This document shows, piece by piece, positions 1-7,096 of a stretch of 11,870 nucleotides of DNA (position 1 is the first letter of the stretch; every line of letters starts with the position of its first letter). The notes beneath the pieces were generated by a model that had not been told where the DNA came from, ran no database searches, and saw only the letters and a list, made by a program, of their open reading frames with translations. Origin of the DNA: CAYTYX01 sp964442325 (GTDB lineage Bacteria; Patescibacteriota; Saccharimonadia; Saccharimonadales; UBA10212); assembly GCA_964442325.1 (NCBI GenBank), contig CAYTYX010000012.1, positions 1 through 11,870 on the forward strand. The letters are read 5' to 3'. The position numbers and the translations under genes are program-made.

Positions 1-668
1 CAAGCAGCAGCGAACTACTCAGAATGATTAGCCGCAGCGACCAACTTCAGGAACTGAATGTGGTCATTAAGGCCGATGTCCAGGGCTCGCTTACCTCGAT
101 TGTCGATAGTCTAAAAACACTGGCGACAGACGAAGTGTCCGCCCGGGTAGTAGGTTCTGGCATAGGTGTTATTAACGATGGTGATGTTCACCTAGCCGCC
201 ACCACAGGAGCAATAATTTACGGCTTTCACATTGAGCTGCCTGTCCATATCAAAAAAATGGCTCAACGCGACGGCGTGAGCATTAGATTATATTCGGTCA
301 TCTACGAGCTGATCGACGATGTTAAAAAAGAGCTAGAGACGCGGCTTGCACCAGAGGTCAGCGAGCAAAGCCTAGGTAAACTTATCGTTAAGGGCGTATT
401 TAAAATCACCCGAAACGATGTCATCGCCGGGGGCGAAGTCACAAAGGGCAAACTTAGTTTGCCGGCACTAGCGCGTGTATCCAGGGATAAAGAAATGCTG
501 ATGGAGGATTTGGAGGTGGTCAATCTGCAACGGGGCCAGCAGGACACCAAAGAAGTAGTCGAAGGCGAAATGTGCGGCTTTAACCTTAAAACCCCGTCCA
601 AGCTGGACATACAAGAAGGCGACCGGGTCGAGTTTTATGTACGCCAAACCAAAATCCGCAGTTTATAG
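1..668 (+). CDS. infB: Translation initiation factor IF-2, C-terminal part (5' truncated)
   Basis: IF-2 is the GTPase that places formyl-Met-tRNA in the ribosomal P site and promotes subunit joining. The visible 221 codons are open to the window edge (first whole codon at position 3), so the ATG at 24 is internal and the GTPase domain lies upstream, outside the window. The fragment begins in IF-2 domain III with the family motif KADVQGS, continues through VGSGIGVINDGDVHLA and GAIIYGF, then YSVIYELIDDVKKELE, and ends with the C2 barrel (GVFKITRNDVIAGGEVTKGK, later EGEMCGF and IQEGDRVEFY) that in the family binds the initiator tRNA. The order and spacing match ordinary bacterial IF-2 and the end is complete, with a TAG stop. 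An intrinsic terminator follows 15 nt later. The family assignment is very secure. Confidence 0.97.
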   Translation, partial: SSSELLRMISRSDQLQELNVVIKADVQGSLTSIVDSLKTLATDEVSARVVGSGIGVINDGDVHLAATTGAIIYGFHIELPVHIKKMAQRDGVSIRLYSVIYELIDDVKKELETRLAPEVSEQSLGKLIVKGVFKITRNDVIAGGEVTKGKLSLPALARVSRDKEMLMEDLEVVNLQRGQQDTKEVVEGEMCGFNLKTPSKLDIQEGDRVEFYVRQTKIRSL

Positions 669-683
669 ATTTTGACCCTGTGG

Positions 684-711
684 AAAAGCGAGCACTAATT
701 GCTTGCTTTTT
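684..711 (+). terminator. Intrinsic terminator after infB
   Basis: AAAAGCGAGCA (684-694) pairs with TGCTTGCTTTT (700-710) around a CTAAT loop. This gives an 11-bp stem with a single G-U wobble, whose 3' arm runs into a five-T tract (707-711). It lies 15 nt past the infB stop and should separate infB from the next unit. The lower stem is A-T rich, so strength is uncertain. Confidence 0.72.
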
Positions 712-748
712 GATTTGTAAGCCAATATGCTTAAACTGTAAGTGAAAA

Positions 749-754
749 TATAAA
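749..754 (+). promoter_or_regulatory. Possible -10 box for the 564-aa gene
   Basis: TATAAA lies 20 nt upstream of the ATG at 775, in an A-rich stretch after the infB terminator. No convincing -35 box is seen at 16-18 nt spacing, and there is no Shine-Dalgarno before the ATG. The terminator upstream makes a promoter somewhere in 712-774 likely, but this exact box is tentative. Confidence 0.3.
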
Positions 755-774
755 AATCCTAAAACAGTATACAA

Positions 775-2469
775 ATGGCCGAAACTCTGGCTAACTACGA
801 AACGAATGACGGCTCAGCTATTGAGGCTGTTAAGTATGACGGTGGCGCTCATCATCTTTATGAAACAGACGCTCAAGGCAACAAACGACATCTCGGCTCT
901 GATGAGTTTTTAAGAGGTATGGGATATAATCCCAACCAACGCACTAGCCCAAACCCTGAACCGGCTGAAGCAGAACCGCAGCCTGAATTAGATACCCTGA
1001 GACAAGAACTTGCGCAACAACGGGAAGAAGCTGAACGGCGCCACCAGGAATTACTTGCAGCAATGACAACCCTAACAGAGCAAATAACTGCTTTGCTAGC
1101 TAGGGAAACGCTGCCTCCGCCATCTGCGGCAATTCCACAAACTCCGCTGGCTAATCTTCCACCCGGCACAAATGCGCCTTGGCTATCTGGCGAACGAGCA
1201 GAGCAGAGCTCAACGCCCCAAGAACGCCTAGAAGCGGCCGAAGCAGCTATGGAAACAGCTCGCAATAACCTAGTCGACTTAACTATTCGGCGACGAGCTA
1301 GAGCTGGCGACGGTCTGACTGATGCCCGCCGCGAAGACCATGAAAATTATGATACTGCTATGACCGCTTACCGCGAAGCGGTAGAAGAGTATCTGCGCGC
1401 CCGAGCCGCAGTTCTAGAAATCATCGACCCGAACAACCCTGACGCAGCATTAGACGAGGTGGCCATACAGCGCCAACTATTAATAGATAGGTTTAACGAG
1501 CAACTGGCCTTTAAAGAGGTAGAGTTTACTCGGAATAATGATTTACTCAGCGCGCAAGAACAGCAACGTGGCTTGCATGGCCTTAAAGCTCGGATGATAA
1601 GACGGTGGTCCAACTACTCTACGACCAAAAAACTAATGATTGGTCTGGGTGTTGGTCTGGCTACGGCGCTAGCCTCGGGTACACTTGGTGCCGGCCTAGC
1701 CGTATTAGCCGGTGGATCAGCAGCTAAGTTCTCCCTAGGTCTACTCAGGAGAAGCGCCAGCGCCCGCAATGTCAGCCAGAAAAGTTATGATAGTGAGCGC
1801 GCTAGGGTCGAGCGGGCCCGCGATAGATCACTCTTGCACTTTGATGAAGATGCAGTATGGGCGGCGGTGCCTGGCGGACAAGATATAGATAGAGAGACTC
1901 ATATTGGCGCACAAGCCGGTGGTCTTCAAGAAGAGCTCGACCGTGACGTTGTGCGCGCTCAGCGCCGTAATCGTTTTGGTAATGCCCTAATGCTGGTTGG
2001 CGCCGGTGGAGTGGCTTACGGTGTAGCCGAGCTAGCCGGAGCAAACCACTTAATTCCAAGTATCTGGGACGTGACGCACCACCATGACGCCGCACCAAAG
2101 ATTGACTGGTCCCGTTTTCATCCAAACCAATTTTACGGCCGTAATTCTCACGAAGCTGTCACCAATATGTTTGGCGTGCTACAGCAAAATCACATTCAAG
2201 CGACTAACTTAACGCCAGACAAAATTAACGCCATTGCCAAAGCGATGGAAAATGGTCACTGGCATCTGGCCTATGGGGTCGATAGCGGTGCTCATCAACA
2301 CATATTAGACACCGCCCAAGGTTGGGCAGGCGGCTCGACGGCTAATGCTCATGCCTCAGCACTCGAGGGGCTTAGGCAAATCGACGGCTCATCAACTGAG
2401 AATTGGACTAAATTTGTGAGCTTGGCTAGGCAACAAGGAGTAAACTTCACGCAAGGAGCGACTGGTTAA
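775..2469 (+). CDS. Unrecognised 564-aa protein with coiled coil and glycine-rich membrane-like segments
   Basis: I do not recognise this protein. Residues 1-50 form a small polar N-terminal region; 55-70 are Pro/Glu rich. Residues 71-110 look like a coiled coil (LRQELAQQREEAERRHQELL), followed by a Pro-rich linker (113-136) and a long charged helical region (148-275) rich in Ala, Glu and Arg. Residues 286-324 are hydrophobic and glycine-rich with repeated small-residue spacing (GLGVGLATALASGTLGAGLA), long enough for one or two membrane passes. A basic segment (325-400) leads to a second hydrophobic stretch at 401-421. The last 140 residues are polar and His/Trp rich (WDVTHHHD, GHWHLAYGVDSGAHQH). 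There is no signal peptide. It heads a tight cluster, with the next gene one nucleotide downstream. An envelope-associated role is inference; a DNA- or phage-related function cannot be excluded. Confidence 0.85.
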   Translation: MAETLANYETNDGSAIEAVKYDGGAHHLYETDAQGNKRHLGSDEFLRGMGYNPNQRTSPNPEPAEAEPQPELDTLRQELAQQREEAERRHQELLAAMTTLTEQITALLARETLPPPSAAIPQTPLANLPPGTNAPWLSGERAEQSSTPQERLEAAEAAMETARNNLVDLTIRRRARAGDGLTDARREDHENYDTAMTAYREAVEEYLRARAAVLEIIDPNNPDAALDEVAIQRQLLIDRFNEQLAFKEVEFTRNNDLLSAQEQQRGLHGLKARMIRRWSNYSTTKKLMIGLGVGLATALASGTLGAGLAVLAGGSAAKFSLGLLRRSASARNVSQKSYDSERARVERARDRSLLHFDEDAVWAAVPGGQDIDRETHIGAQAGGLQEELDRDVVRAQRRNRFGNALMLVGAGGVAYGVAELAGANHLIPSIWDVTHHHDAAPKIDWSRFHPNQFYGRNSHEAVTNMFGVLQQNHIQATNLTPDKINAIAKAMENGHWHLAYGVDSGAHQHILDTAQGWAGGSTANAHASALEGLRQIDGSSTENWTKFVSLARQQGVNFTQGATG

Positions 2470-2470
2470 G

Positions 2471-2839
2471 ATGGATGAACCAAAAAGAACAGTGAATATT
2501 AGCGTAAGCACGCCGCCGCAAATTGATGATCAGTTTTTGAGTGCAATGGGGTTGGATGGCCTAACCGAGGAACAGAAACAAGATGCGCTGGCAACCATAC
2601 TTAAGACTTTAGACATGAGAGTATCCGAGAGAGTGGCTGAAATTTTAAACGAAGACCAGCTGAATCAAATTAATGAATTAATGGATAAAGAAGCCGGCGA
2701 AGAAGAGCTTAGTCACTGGCTAAGCCAGAATGTGCCCAATTACCAAACTGTTATTGAGGAAGAAGCTCAGAAAATGCGCGATGAAGCTCACGCTGACGTT
2801 ACTAAAGTAATGGAGGAGCGGAAGCAACAAGATGTTTAA
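2471..2839 (+). CDS. Small acidic helical protein, paralogue 1 of 3 (DUF5663-like)
   Basis: This 122-aa protein of unknown function starts one nucleotide after the stop of the 564-aa gene, with AAGGAG at 2453-2458 as a slightly distant ribosome site; coupled translation is likely. It has a basic N-terminus (residues 1-16). A core follows that is shared with the next two genes: FLSAMGLDGLTEEQKQDALA, then a helix TLDMRVSERVAEIL, an acidic helix NEDQLNQINELMDKE, and the signature HWLSQNVPNYQTVIEEEAQK. It is strongly acidic, with no signal peptide and no membrane segment. I recall such proteins in Patescibacteria as DUF5663, usually near 90-120 residues, but could not verify this. The stop overlaps the following start by 8 nt. 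Confidence 0.88.
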   Translation: MDEPKRTVNISVSTPPQIDDQFLSAMGLDGLTEEQKQDALATILKTLDMRVSERVAEILNEDQLNQINELMDKEAGEEELSHWLSQNVPNYQTVIEEEAQKMRDEAHADVTKVMEERKQQDV

Positions 2840-3146
2840 TATAGACAATAGCTTTCTTGACCAGCTAGGGCTAGGGATGATTAGCCAAGAAGAAAAAGAC
2901 AAAATGCTCGCTCACATCCGTGATACCCTCCAAACAAGAATTGGCACAAGAGTAGAAGCGGAATTAGGCGAAGAGAAAGCAAACGAATTTGATTCTGTCA
3001 TTAGCCAGAACGACCCAGCGGTCATAAAGACCTGGCTAGAAACCAATCTGCCTAGTTATCAGCAGATTGTTGATGATGAAATAGCCAAGATTAAGTCGGA
3101 CATAGAGCCGCAAGTAGCGGGCATTTTACACTCCCAAACAGCCTAA
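2832..3146 (+). CDS. Small acidic helical protein, paralogue 2 of 3 (DUF5663-like)
   Basis: This 104-aa protein is the shortest of the trio and is close to the bare core domain. It overlaps the preceding gene by 8 nt, and a purine-rich GGAGG stretch (from 2812) and GGAAG (from 2820) lie upstream of its ATG, so it is probably translated by coupling. It aligns end to end with its neighbours: FLDQLGLGMISQEEKDKMLA, then TLQTRIGTRVEAEL, then acidic EEKANEFDSVISQND, then TWLETNLPSYQQIVDDEIAK. The conserved W-L-x-x-N-x-P-x-Y-x-x-x-V/I motif is intact. It is predicted all-helical, soluble and acidic, with no Cys and no obvious catalytic set, which suits a binding or scaffolding role more than an enzyme. 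That role is inference. Confidence 0.88.
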   Translation: MFNIDNSFLDQLGLGMISQEEKDKMLAHIRDTLQTRIGTRVEAELGEEKANEFDSVISQNDPAVIKTWLETNLPSYQQIVDDEIAKIKSDIEPQVAGILHSQTA

Positions 3147-3148
3147 GC

Positions 3149-3177
3149 TTAAACCGACACTAAAAACATAGTAAACT
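3149..3177 (+). promoter_or_regulatory. Candidate promoter for paralogue 3, leaderless arrangement
   Basis: TTAAAC (3149-3154) and TAAACT (3172-3177) are separated by 17 nt. The -10-like box ends exactly 6 nt before the ATG at 3184, so the predicted start of transcription would coincide with the A of the start codon. The identical TAAACT-N6-ATG arrangement precedes priA on the other strand. The -35 match is weak. Confidence 0.45.
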
Positions 3178-3183
3178 AGGTTT

Positions 3184-3636
3184 ATGATTCAGCTTAACGA
3201 CGAGTTTTTGGTTAGCCTAGGACTCGGTGCTTTGCCGACTGAAGATAAGCGGAAGATGTTGCAACACATCTTTGAGACGCTGGAGCTGCGGGTAGGTATG
3301 CGTTTGGCGCAGCGGATGAACGACCAGCAGTTGGATGAGTTTGAGAAGTTTGTTGATGCCGACCAAGCTTACGCCAAGTCTTACCTAGACCAAAAATTCC
3401 CGGGCTGGGAACAAGACCAGACCTACCTTGCCCAGCGCCAAAAGGCGACCGCGCAGGGTAAACCGGCCGAGGTAGCGATTCCAGAGTTTGCGGCGCTCAA
3501 ATGGCTGGGTGTTAATTTCCCAGACCATAAATCGGCAGTAGAACAGGAGCTGGAGAAGTTAAAAACCGAAATCAAAGCTCAGGCTCCAGTAATTATTGAA
3601 GCGACTCTAGCCGATTCTACGCCAGCCGGTACCTAA
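3184..3636 (+). CDS. Small acidic helical protein, paralogue 3 of 3, with an internal repeat (DUF5663-like)
   Basis: This 150-aa member of the same family begins FLVSLGLGALPTEDKRKMLQ, then TLELRVGMRLAQRM and DQQLDEFEKFVDAD. It then differs from its two neighbours. Where they have one W-L-x-x-N-x-P motif, this protein has two: YLDQKFPGWEQ near residues 68-78 and WLGVNFPDHKSAVEQELEKL near 106-125. A Gln/Ala/Lys linker (about 80-95) lies between them. The extra length is therefore best explained by duplication of the C-terminal helical module. It has its own candidate promoter in the 37-nt gap upstream and probably a leaderless start. It ends 5 bp from the convergent fmt stop with no visible terminator. 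Confidence 0.87.
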   Translation: MIQLNDEFLVSLGLGALPTEDKRKMLQHIFETLELRVGMRLAQRMNDQQLDEFEKFVDADQAYAKSYLDQKFPGWEQDQTYLAQRQKATAQGKPAEVAIPEFAALKWLGVNFPDHKSAVEQELEKLKTEIKAQAPVIIEATLADSTPAGT

Positions 3637-3641
3637 AATGG

Positions 3642-4571
3642 TTACTTTTTGTAGCCACGGATGAACTCGGCGGCTGTCATCTCGGCTTTGCCGGCTGGTT
3701 TTAGATTATCCACACAAAGATAGCCGTCGGCGGCACGAACCAGTATCTGATTATCAAGAGACTCCACTGTACCTGGCTTCCCAGTATCCAATTTGACAGG
3801 AGAGATATGCGCTTTGGTGATTATGACTTCATAGCCAAAAATATTTGCCGTACTCTTAGGCCAGCCAGCGTAGGCCCGGACTTCTCTTTCTAATTGTTTG
3901 GTTGGTTTTCGCCAGTTAAGTATTCCATCGGCTTTATTAATTTTTTTGGTGTAGGTGGCATCTTTTTCATTTTGCGACACAGCTTTAACTTGCCCGGCGA
4001 GTATCTTTGGCAATTCAGCTAGTAATAAATCCCGGCCCTTTTCGAGCAAACGACCGGCTAATTGCTGTTTAGTCTCACTGCCACTTAATTTAAGCTTACT
4101 TTGGGCAAAAACTGGCCCTGCATCCATCCCTTCAGCCAACCCCATCAACGACACGCCGGTTTCAGGCAGTCCATCCAAAATAGCTGTTTCTATCGGTGTT
4201 GAACCTCGCAATTTGGGTAGCAGTGAAGGGTGGATGTTAATGATTCCTGCTGGGAATAAATCGATGACCTCTTTAGGGATTAGCTGGCCATAGGCTACCA
4301 AAACAGCTGCATCGGCTCTATAATGCTTCAATTTATCAAATAGGCTGATCTTATTGCCGGGTAGTATGACTGGTATGTGGTGAGCTTGAGCCACCGGGCC
4401 AATTTCTAGAGCCTTTTTTTGGCGCGAAACACTGTCGGAATGACTGGCTACGACTGCCTCAATTTCATAGCCGGCCGATATAAGGGCACGCAGGGTGGGC
4501 GCGGTGGTCGAGACGGCTGTAGCCAGCCGCTCATTACCGAAGAATATCAAGCGACGCGACGGCTCGCTCAT
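3642..4571 (-). CDS. fmt: Methionyl-tRNA formyltransferase
   Basis: Fmt transfers the formyl group of 10-formyltetrahydrofolate to the amino group of Met-tRNA(fMet), making the initiator tRNA that IF-2 recognises. The 309-aa length is normal. The N-terminal Rossmann-type domain starts RLIFFGNERLA; the catalytic signature is INIHPSLLPKLRGSTPI with Asn112 and His114, and the third active-site residue is Asp150 in GLAEGMDAGPVFA. The C-terminal tRNA-binding OB-like domain runs from about residue 205 (ATYTKKINKADGILNW) to the end. A GGAG ribosome site (4582-4579) sits 7 nt before the ATG, inside the end of def, which fixes the start. The 38-nt overlap with def, the enzyme that removes this formyl group, ties production of the two activities together. 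Confidence 0.96.
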   Translation of the reverse strand: MSEPSRRLIFFGNERLATAVSTTAPTLRALISAGYEIEAVVASHSDSVSRQKKALEIGPVAQAHHIPVILPGNKISLFDKLKHYRADAAVLVAYGQLIPKEVIDLFPAGIINIHPSLLPKLRGSTPIETAILDGLPETGVSLMGLAEGMDAGPVFAQSKLKLSGSETKQQLAGRLLEKGRDLLLAELPKILAGQVKAVSQNEKDATYTKKINKADGILNWRKPTKQLEREVRAYAGWPKSTANIFGYEVIITKAHISPVKLDTGKPGTVESLDNQILVRAADGYLCVDNLKPAGKAEMTAAEFIRGYKK

Positions 4572-5115
4572 CGATTTTCTCCAACTTACCCTCAGGCGTG
4601 AGGCTGAATATCTTATTGCGCAAATTTTTTATTCTATCTGGGAAAACCAGTCCGTTAGTATGGTCAACCTCATGCTGTAAAACTCGCGCTAAAAACCCCT
4701 CGGCTTTAATTCGGACCGGTTGGCCATTTTCGTCTATAGCGCTGAGTCTAACTTTGGTGTGCCTTGGCACTTTGCCATAAATGTCTTTTACACTAAGACA
4801 GCCTTCGTAATCTTCTTCGATCTCACCTTCGAGCTTGGTGATTTTAGGGTTAATAAAGACATTAAATTTAGAGTCAGCTTTATCATCCGGTGAGCTGCGC
4901 AGGATGATTATTCGGTAAGGTTTATCTATCTGGATAGCGGCTAGCGCCACACCAACTTCGTGTGGACGGCTTTTCTCCCAGTCTAGAGTGGCGGCCTTCA
5001 TATCTCTAATGACTTTTTTCAACTCTTTATTAATAACACTCACGCGCTTGGATTTAGCGCGCAGGTTGGGATTAGGCAGAGTAATAATGTCGTTTTTGGT
5101 AGCAGTTTTTGCCAT
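4534..5115 (-). CDS. def: Peptide deformylase
   Basis: Def removes the N-formyl group from nascent proteins after Fmt/IF-2-dependent initiation, a step needed before methionine aminopeptidase can act. The 193-aa protein carries the three metal-hydrolase motifs. Motif 1 is GVALAAIQ (55-62), where the usual second glycine of GxGLAAxQ is alanine. Motif 2 is EGCLS (104-108) with metal ligand Cys106. Motif 3 is QHEVDH (147-152) with ligands His148 and His152 and catalytic Glu149. A C-terminal extension of about 40 residues follows motif 3. The start is supported by a TATAAT box 9 nt upstream. It is transcribed toward fmt and overlaps it by 38 nt; priA lies 40 nt upstream on the same strand. A fully active enzyme is expected because metal and catalytic residues are intact. 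Confidence 0.95.
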   Translation of the reverse strand: MAKTATKNDIITLPNPNLRAKSKRVSVINKELKKVIRDMKAATLDWEKSRPHEVGVALAAIQIDKPYRIIILRSSPDDKADSKFNVFINPKITKLEGEIEEDYEGCLSVKDIYGKVPRHTKVRLSAIDENGQPVRIKAEGFLARVLQHEVDHTNGLVFPDRIKNLRNKIFSLTPEGKLEKIDERAVASLDILR

Positions 5116-5124
5116 TACTAACTA

Positions 5125-5130
5125 ATTATA
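5125..5130 (-). promoter_or_regulatory. -10 box for def-fmt
   Basis: On the minus strand a perfect TATAAT lies 9 nt before the def ATG, in the 40-bp gap after priA. Transcription would begin about 3 nt upstream of the start codon, leaving no room for a ribosome site. No clear -35 box is seen. It would give def-fmt a promoter independent of priA. Confidence 0.5.
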
Positions 5131-5155
5131 TGGTAATTTTGACTTTTGCCCACTT

Positions 5156-7096
5156 TTAAAGCAGATCGAGGGGGTCTAAGTCGATACTCCAGCCGCTGCC
5201 GGCGAGTCCAGCTAACTGTAGTAAATGGGCTCGCTGCTTAGATTTTACAACCAATTGCCAGTAGTAGCTGGCGCCACGTTTATTGCGGAAAGACGGGGTC
5301 GGGCCGAAGACTTGGACTGGAAGTTTAGATGTCAATAATTGCTTTTTGAGCTCTGTTGCTGCTTTTTGCGCGCCCTGACTACTAGAACGTTTACACTCTA
5401 ATTTTAGTAGATAGACAAAAGGCGGATAATTATAGTTTTGTCTTTCAGAAAGTGTAGAGTCGTAAAAAATCTGCCAGTCGCGGTTCAAAGCGGCATTGAT
5501 TGCCGGATTATTAGGGTCGTAAGTCTGAATAATCACACTGCCGGCGATGTGGCCGCGCCCGACCCGGCCGGCAACTTGGTAAAGGAGTTGAAAGGTGCGT
5601 TCGCTGGCCGTAAAATCGGGCATATTTAGAGACGAATCAGCCGTGGCCACGCCAACGAGACCTAGTTTTGGCAAATCGAGCCCTTTTGCCAGTAGCTGGG
5701 TGCCAACAATGATATCAATCTGGCCGCTTCGAAGTTCTGTATAAAGTTCGTGCACAGTCTCGCCGGCGCTACTGTCGCTATCGAAACGTTGCAACCGGTA
5801 GTTGGGAAAAGCGCGCTTTAAGCTATCGGCAAGAGTCTTGGTGCCGGCACTTTTATAGATGATGTCGGGCGCGCCGCACTGCGGACAGTTGGCTGGAGGT
5901 ACGCTTGCATAGCCACAGGTGTGGCAGCGACTTTTGTGCTCATCGCCATGATAAACCAGCGGTATATCGCAGTTGGGACAGAGCATTCGCCAACCGCAAT
6001 TAACGCATAACAAGAGCCGTGCCGAACCGCGCCGGTTCAGATAAACCATCACCTGATGTCCAGAGGCCAGTGTGTCTTTAGCAGATTTTATAAACTGCTT
6101 AGATAAGTACGGATAAGATGAAAAATTAGCCGGGTTTTTAAGATCAACCAGTTGCGTGGCCGCCGGTTTGGCTGATGGCCGCACAGCCAATTGCTGCATC
6201 CGAACAACTGCGCCGTGCGATTTAGCCAGGAAGTAATCTACTAATGAGGGCGTGGCTGTGCCTAAAATAACTTTGGCGCCGGTGAGGTTGCCTAGCTGGC
6301 TGGCCACTCTGGAGGCGTGATAACGCGGCGATTGATCCTGCTTATAGGCTGGTTCGTGGGCTTCGTCGACGACAATGAGGCCGGGATTATTTACCGGACT
6401 AAATAGGGCCGAACGTGGTCCAATAACTACAACTGGCTCGGTAGAGCTGGCAATTTGCTTCCAGATTGTTTTGCGCTGCGCAACGGGCAGTTGGGAGTGG
6501 AGTATAAAAACCGGTGAATTTAAAAAACGTTTGGTTGCCTGGGCCAGCTGGCTGGTCAGGGCTATTTCAGGGGTGAGTATTATGACCGAGCGATTATTTT
6601 TAAGCGTCTGGGCGGCCAGCTCTAGATAAACCCGGGTTTTGCCGCTACCGGTATCGCCGTGGAGTAGAATAGTGCCAATTTTATGATTTTTTATTTTTTT
6701 AAGAGCGTTTTGCTGATCGGTCGTTAATTTGGAGCTTAGGCTCAAACTAAGATCGTCGGCCGTTTCTTTTGCGGCTGGGCCGGCTACCCGCCGTGCCGCC
6801 GCGCCGCTGGGAGCAAATTGGCGCATTGCTTCGCCGAGGCTGCAATGATAATAACTGGCCAACCAACCAGCCAACTTGAGACAGTGTTCTGGAAGAGTTA
6901 AGCCCGACACGGTCTTAATGGACTTGGTTGGGAATTTGGGCTTGCTAACTTTTTTTAGCACAAAGCCACTCACCACCCGGTCTTTAACCGGTACGCTAAC
7001 TAAATCCAGGCGGTTCAAGGTCTGGTCTGAGGAGTAAGTCAACGGCCGGTCGCTGCGGTAATGCGAGTCGGCAATCAGTACCTCGTAGTGTCCCAT
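5156..7096 (-). CDS. priA: Primosomal protein N', replication restart helicase PriA
   Basis: PriA is the superfamily 2 3'-5' DNA helicase that recognises stalled forks and D-loops and reloads the replicative helicase. At 646 aa it is shorter than typical PriA (about 730), mainly in the N-terminal DNA-binding part before the helicase core. Visible elements are Walker A GDTGSGKT (147-154), Walker B DEAH (244-247), GTATPS (279-284), and eight zinc-binding cysteines in four pairs (364/367, 373/376, 391/394, 404/407). The second RecA-like lobe has VGTQLLAKGLDLP and motif VI QVAGRVGRG, followed by the C-terminal domain. The ATG is supported by a TAAACT box 6 nt upstream. It is the first gene before def and fmt, the same association seen in many other bacteria. 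Confidence 0.96.
   Translation of the reverse strand: MGHYEVLIADSHYRSDRPLTYSSDQTLNRLDLVSVPVKDRVVSGFVLKKVSKPKFPTKSIKTVSGLTLPEHCLKLAGWLASYYHCSLGEAMRQFAPSGAAARRVAGPAAKETADDLSLSLSSKLTTDQQNALKKIKNHKIGTILLHGDTGSGKTRVYLELAAQTLKNNRSVIILTPEIALTSQLAQATKRFLNSPVFILHSQLPVAQRKTIWKQIASSTEPVVVIGPRSALFSPVNNPGLIVVDEAHEPAYKQDQSPRYHASRVASQLGNLTGAKVILGTATPSLVDYFLAKSHGAVVRMQQLAVRPSAKPAATQLVDLKNPANFSSYPYLSKQFIKSAKDTLASGHQVMVYLNRRGSARLLLCVNCGWRMLCPNCDIPLVYHGDEHKSRCHTCGYASVPPANCPQCGAPDIIYKSAGTKTLADSLKRAFPNYRLQRFDSDSSAGETVHELYTELRSGQIDIIVGTQLLAKGLDLPKLGLVGVATADSSLNMPDFTASERTFQLLYQVAGRVGRGHIAGSVIIQTYDPNNPAINAALNRDWQIFYDSTLSERQNYNYPPFVYLLKLECKRSSSQGAQKAATELKKQLLTSKLPVQVFGPTPSFRNKRGASYYWQLVVKSKQRAHLLQLAGLAGSGWSIDLDPLDLL

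Noticed and set aside
24..26. ATG at 24 as the start of a 214-aa gene
   Set aside because: The frame is open to the window edge and the protein is the C-terminal part of IF-2, so this ATG is internal.
768..773. TATACA as a -10 box for the 564-aa gene
   Set aside because: It ends 1 nt before the ATG, so the transcription start would fall inside the coding sequence; TATAAA at 749-754 is more plausible.
1802..2125. 107-codon open frame on the minus strand inside the 564-aa gene
   Set aside because: It is fully opposite a long open frame and its translation is Arg/His/Leu-rich low-complexity sequence typical of an antisense shadow.
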